Shown here in pieces: positions 45,936 through 46,671 of a DNA stretch of 46,671 nt. The DNA is from an uncultured Pelagibacteraceae bacterium (GTDB lineage: Bacteria > Pseudomonadota > Alphaproteobacteria > Pelagibacterales > Pelagibacteraceae). The position numbers and the translations under genes were made by a program. The notes under the pieces are model-generated. The model saw only the letters and a list, made by a program, of their open reading frames with translations. It searched no databases and had not been told where the DNA came from. Position 1 is the first letter of the stretch. Every line of letters begins with the position of its first letter. The stretch lies in NCBI GenBank assembly GCA_902592285.1, contig CACJED010000004.1:1-46671 (forward strand), given 5' to 3'.

Positions 45936-46246
45936 TAAGCTGATTTAGCTATAGGCTTCTTTTTAAAAGGAGATTTAATTAATATGACTTTTTTTAATTT
46001 TTTTAATCTTGGAGATAAGTTTTTATTTTTTACAGCCTTTAAGAATTCATCAAAACTCCCTTTTTTGTCTACCGATCTTACACCTGAATTACTTACTGTT
46101 AGTCTTAAACTTCTTCCAGCAAGTTCACTAGTGAATTTTACTTTTTTAAGATTTGGTAAAAATCTTCTTTTTGTCTTGTTATTAGCATGACTAACGTTAT
46201 GACCTTTCATAGGAATTTTACCAGTAAGTTCACATTTTTTTGACAT
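45935..46246 (-). CDS. rpmB: 50S ribosomal protein L28
   Basis: A 103-residue L28. It begins [33 protein letters not shown], the standard alphaproteobacterial form, and continues [24 protein letters not shown]. The Lys-rich tail is usual for the long alphaproteobacterial L28. The in-frame reading from 46348 is rejected because it extends upstream past the family start into the pyrD gene. The zinc-ribbon Cys set found in some L28 proteins is reduced here to the single Cys of KKCELTG. Confidence 0.97.
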   Translation of the reverse strand: MSKKCELTGKIPMKGHNVSHANNKTKRRFLPNLKKVKFTSELAGRSLRLTVSNSGVRSVDKKGSFDEFLKAVKNKNLSPRLKKLKKVILIKSPFKKKPIAKSA

Positions 46247-46298
46247 AATAATTGTGTTTATATAAAGTGAGATTTTGAAGGCGTCAAGTTTAATACAT

Positions 46299-46671
46299 TT
46301 AAGAAATAGTTTTATTTCCCACAATTTCTGTGAAATTTTTAACACCATCTCTTAATAACAATTCTTTTAAGTCTTTTTTAATCATACCAGCAATATTAGG
46401 TCCTTGAAATACCATGCCGGTATATAATTGAACATAATCTGCTCCTAATAAAAATTTATCATAAGCAGCTTTACCAGAGTCAACACCTCCCACTCCAATT
46501 ATTTTTATTTTACCTTTTACTAAATTGAAGAATTTACTTATCAAAAGATTTGATTTTTTTTCTATTGGTTTTCCCGATAAACCACCTTTTTGATGTTTCT
46601 GGATATTTTGAAGAGTTTCTCTAGAGGCCTCAGATGTATTTGAAATTATTATTGCACTTACATCATTTTCT
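46299..46671 (-). CDS. pyrD: Dihydroorotate dehydrogenase (class 2), C-terminal part
   Basis: The last 124 codons of a minus-strand gene that enters from the right edge. The reading continues past the first in-frame start (46544) to the window end as [15 protein letters not shown], then [42 protein letters not shown] and VFQGPN. These are the FMN-binding and phosphate-binding motifs of membrane-associated class 2 dihydroorotate dehydrogenase, which makes orotate in pyrimidine synthesis. It is 52 bases upstream of rpmB on the same strand. Confidence 0.93.
   Translation of the reverse strand, partial: ENDVSAIIISNTSEASRETLQNIQKHQKGGLSGKPIEKKSNLLISKFFNLVKGKIKIIGVGGVDSGKAAYDKFLLGADYVQLYTGMVFQGPNIAGMIKKDLKELLLRDGVKNFTEIVGNKTIS

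Overview
The window reads as a compact, very AT-rich alphaproteobacterial chromosome segment, most like the SAR11 clade (Pelagibacterales). The grounds are low GC, Lys/Asn/Ile-rich proteins, median gaps of a few bases, alphaproteobacterial marker proteins (ChvG/ChvI, a RegA-type regulator, a Pam18-like J protein, the TldD/PmbA pair) and no mobile elements, CRISPR arrays, tRNAs or rRNAs. The assignment is inferred from protein character, not from a search. About 48 genes fill the window, and no gene-free stretch exceeds about 170 bases.

Layout. 1-890: start of ribF and a HAD-IIA phosphatase-like gene (minus). 958-3055: groES-groEL behind a heat-shock (RpoH-type) promoter, closed by a strong terminator. 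3054-5069: a large acyltransferase-3/SGNH surface-modification enzyme. 5222-12851: typA, a YczE-like membrane protein, a secreted protein, a tldD-pmbA-FAD oxidoreductase operon, a DCC-family protein and a small membrane protein. 12879-17690: a Lys-rich coiled-coil protein, CFA synthase, a DapA-family lyase, a GT9 glycosyltransferase and a J-domain membrane protein. 17706-20367: oligopeptidase B and a small heat-shock gene whose leader looks like a ROSE-type RNA thermometer. 20371-25404: a lipoprotein, a purine permease facing a purine phosphoribosyltransferase, a GT17 glycosyltransferase, DUF1330, an AlkA-like glycosylase and an EamA exporter. 25440-30702: msrA, a sulfurtransferase, then an RND efflux pair whose adaptor lacks the usual alpha-hairpin. 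30692-34502: an SLT lipoprotein, a VanZ-like protein, gpmA and a murU-like/amgK-like/tsaE run. 34486-38064: ahcY, chvG, chvI. 38114-42110: polA, bioY, regA. 42279-45384: a polyamine operon (ornithine/lysine decarboxylase, deoxyhypusine-synthase-like enzyme, agmatinase-family ureohydrolase). 45381-46671: a queuosine-precursor transporter, rpmB and the 3' part of pyrD.

How the genes work together. Two protein-quality genes or operons (groESL and hsp20) share a promoter architecture. The chvI-chvG-ahcY-tsaE-kinase-nucleotidyltransferase run looks like the conserved alphaproteobacterial block with its PTS genes (hprK, EIIA, HPr) removed. The polyamine trio is translationally coupled and suggests a guanidino-polyamine intermediate or a relaxed ureohydrolase. 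Nine of twelve convergent gene pairs overlap at their 3' ends; the other three carry a hairpin between them. The best candidates for something new are the thermometer-like hsp20 leader, the hairpin-less RND adaptor and the polyamine trio.
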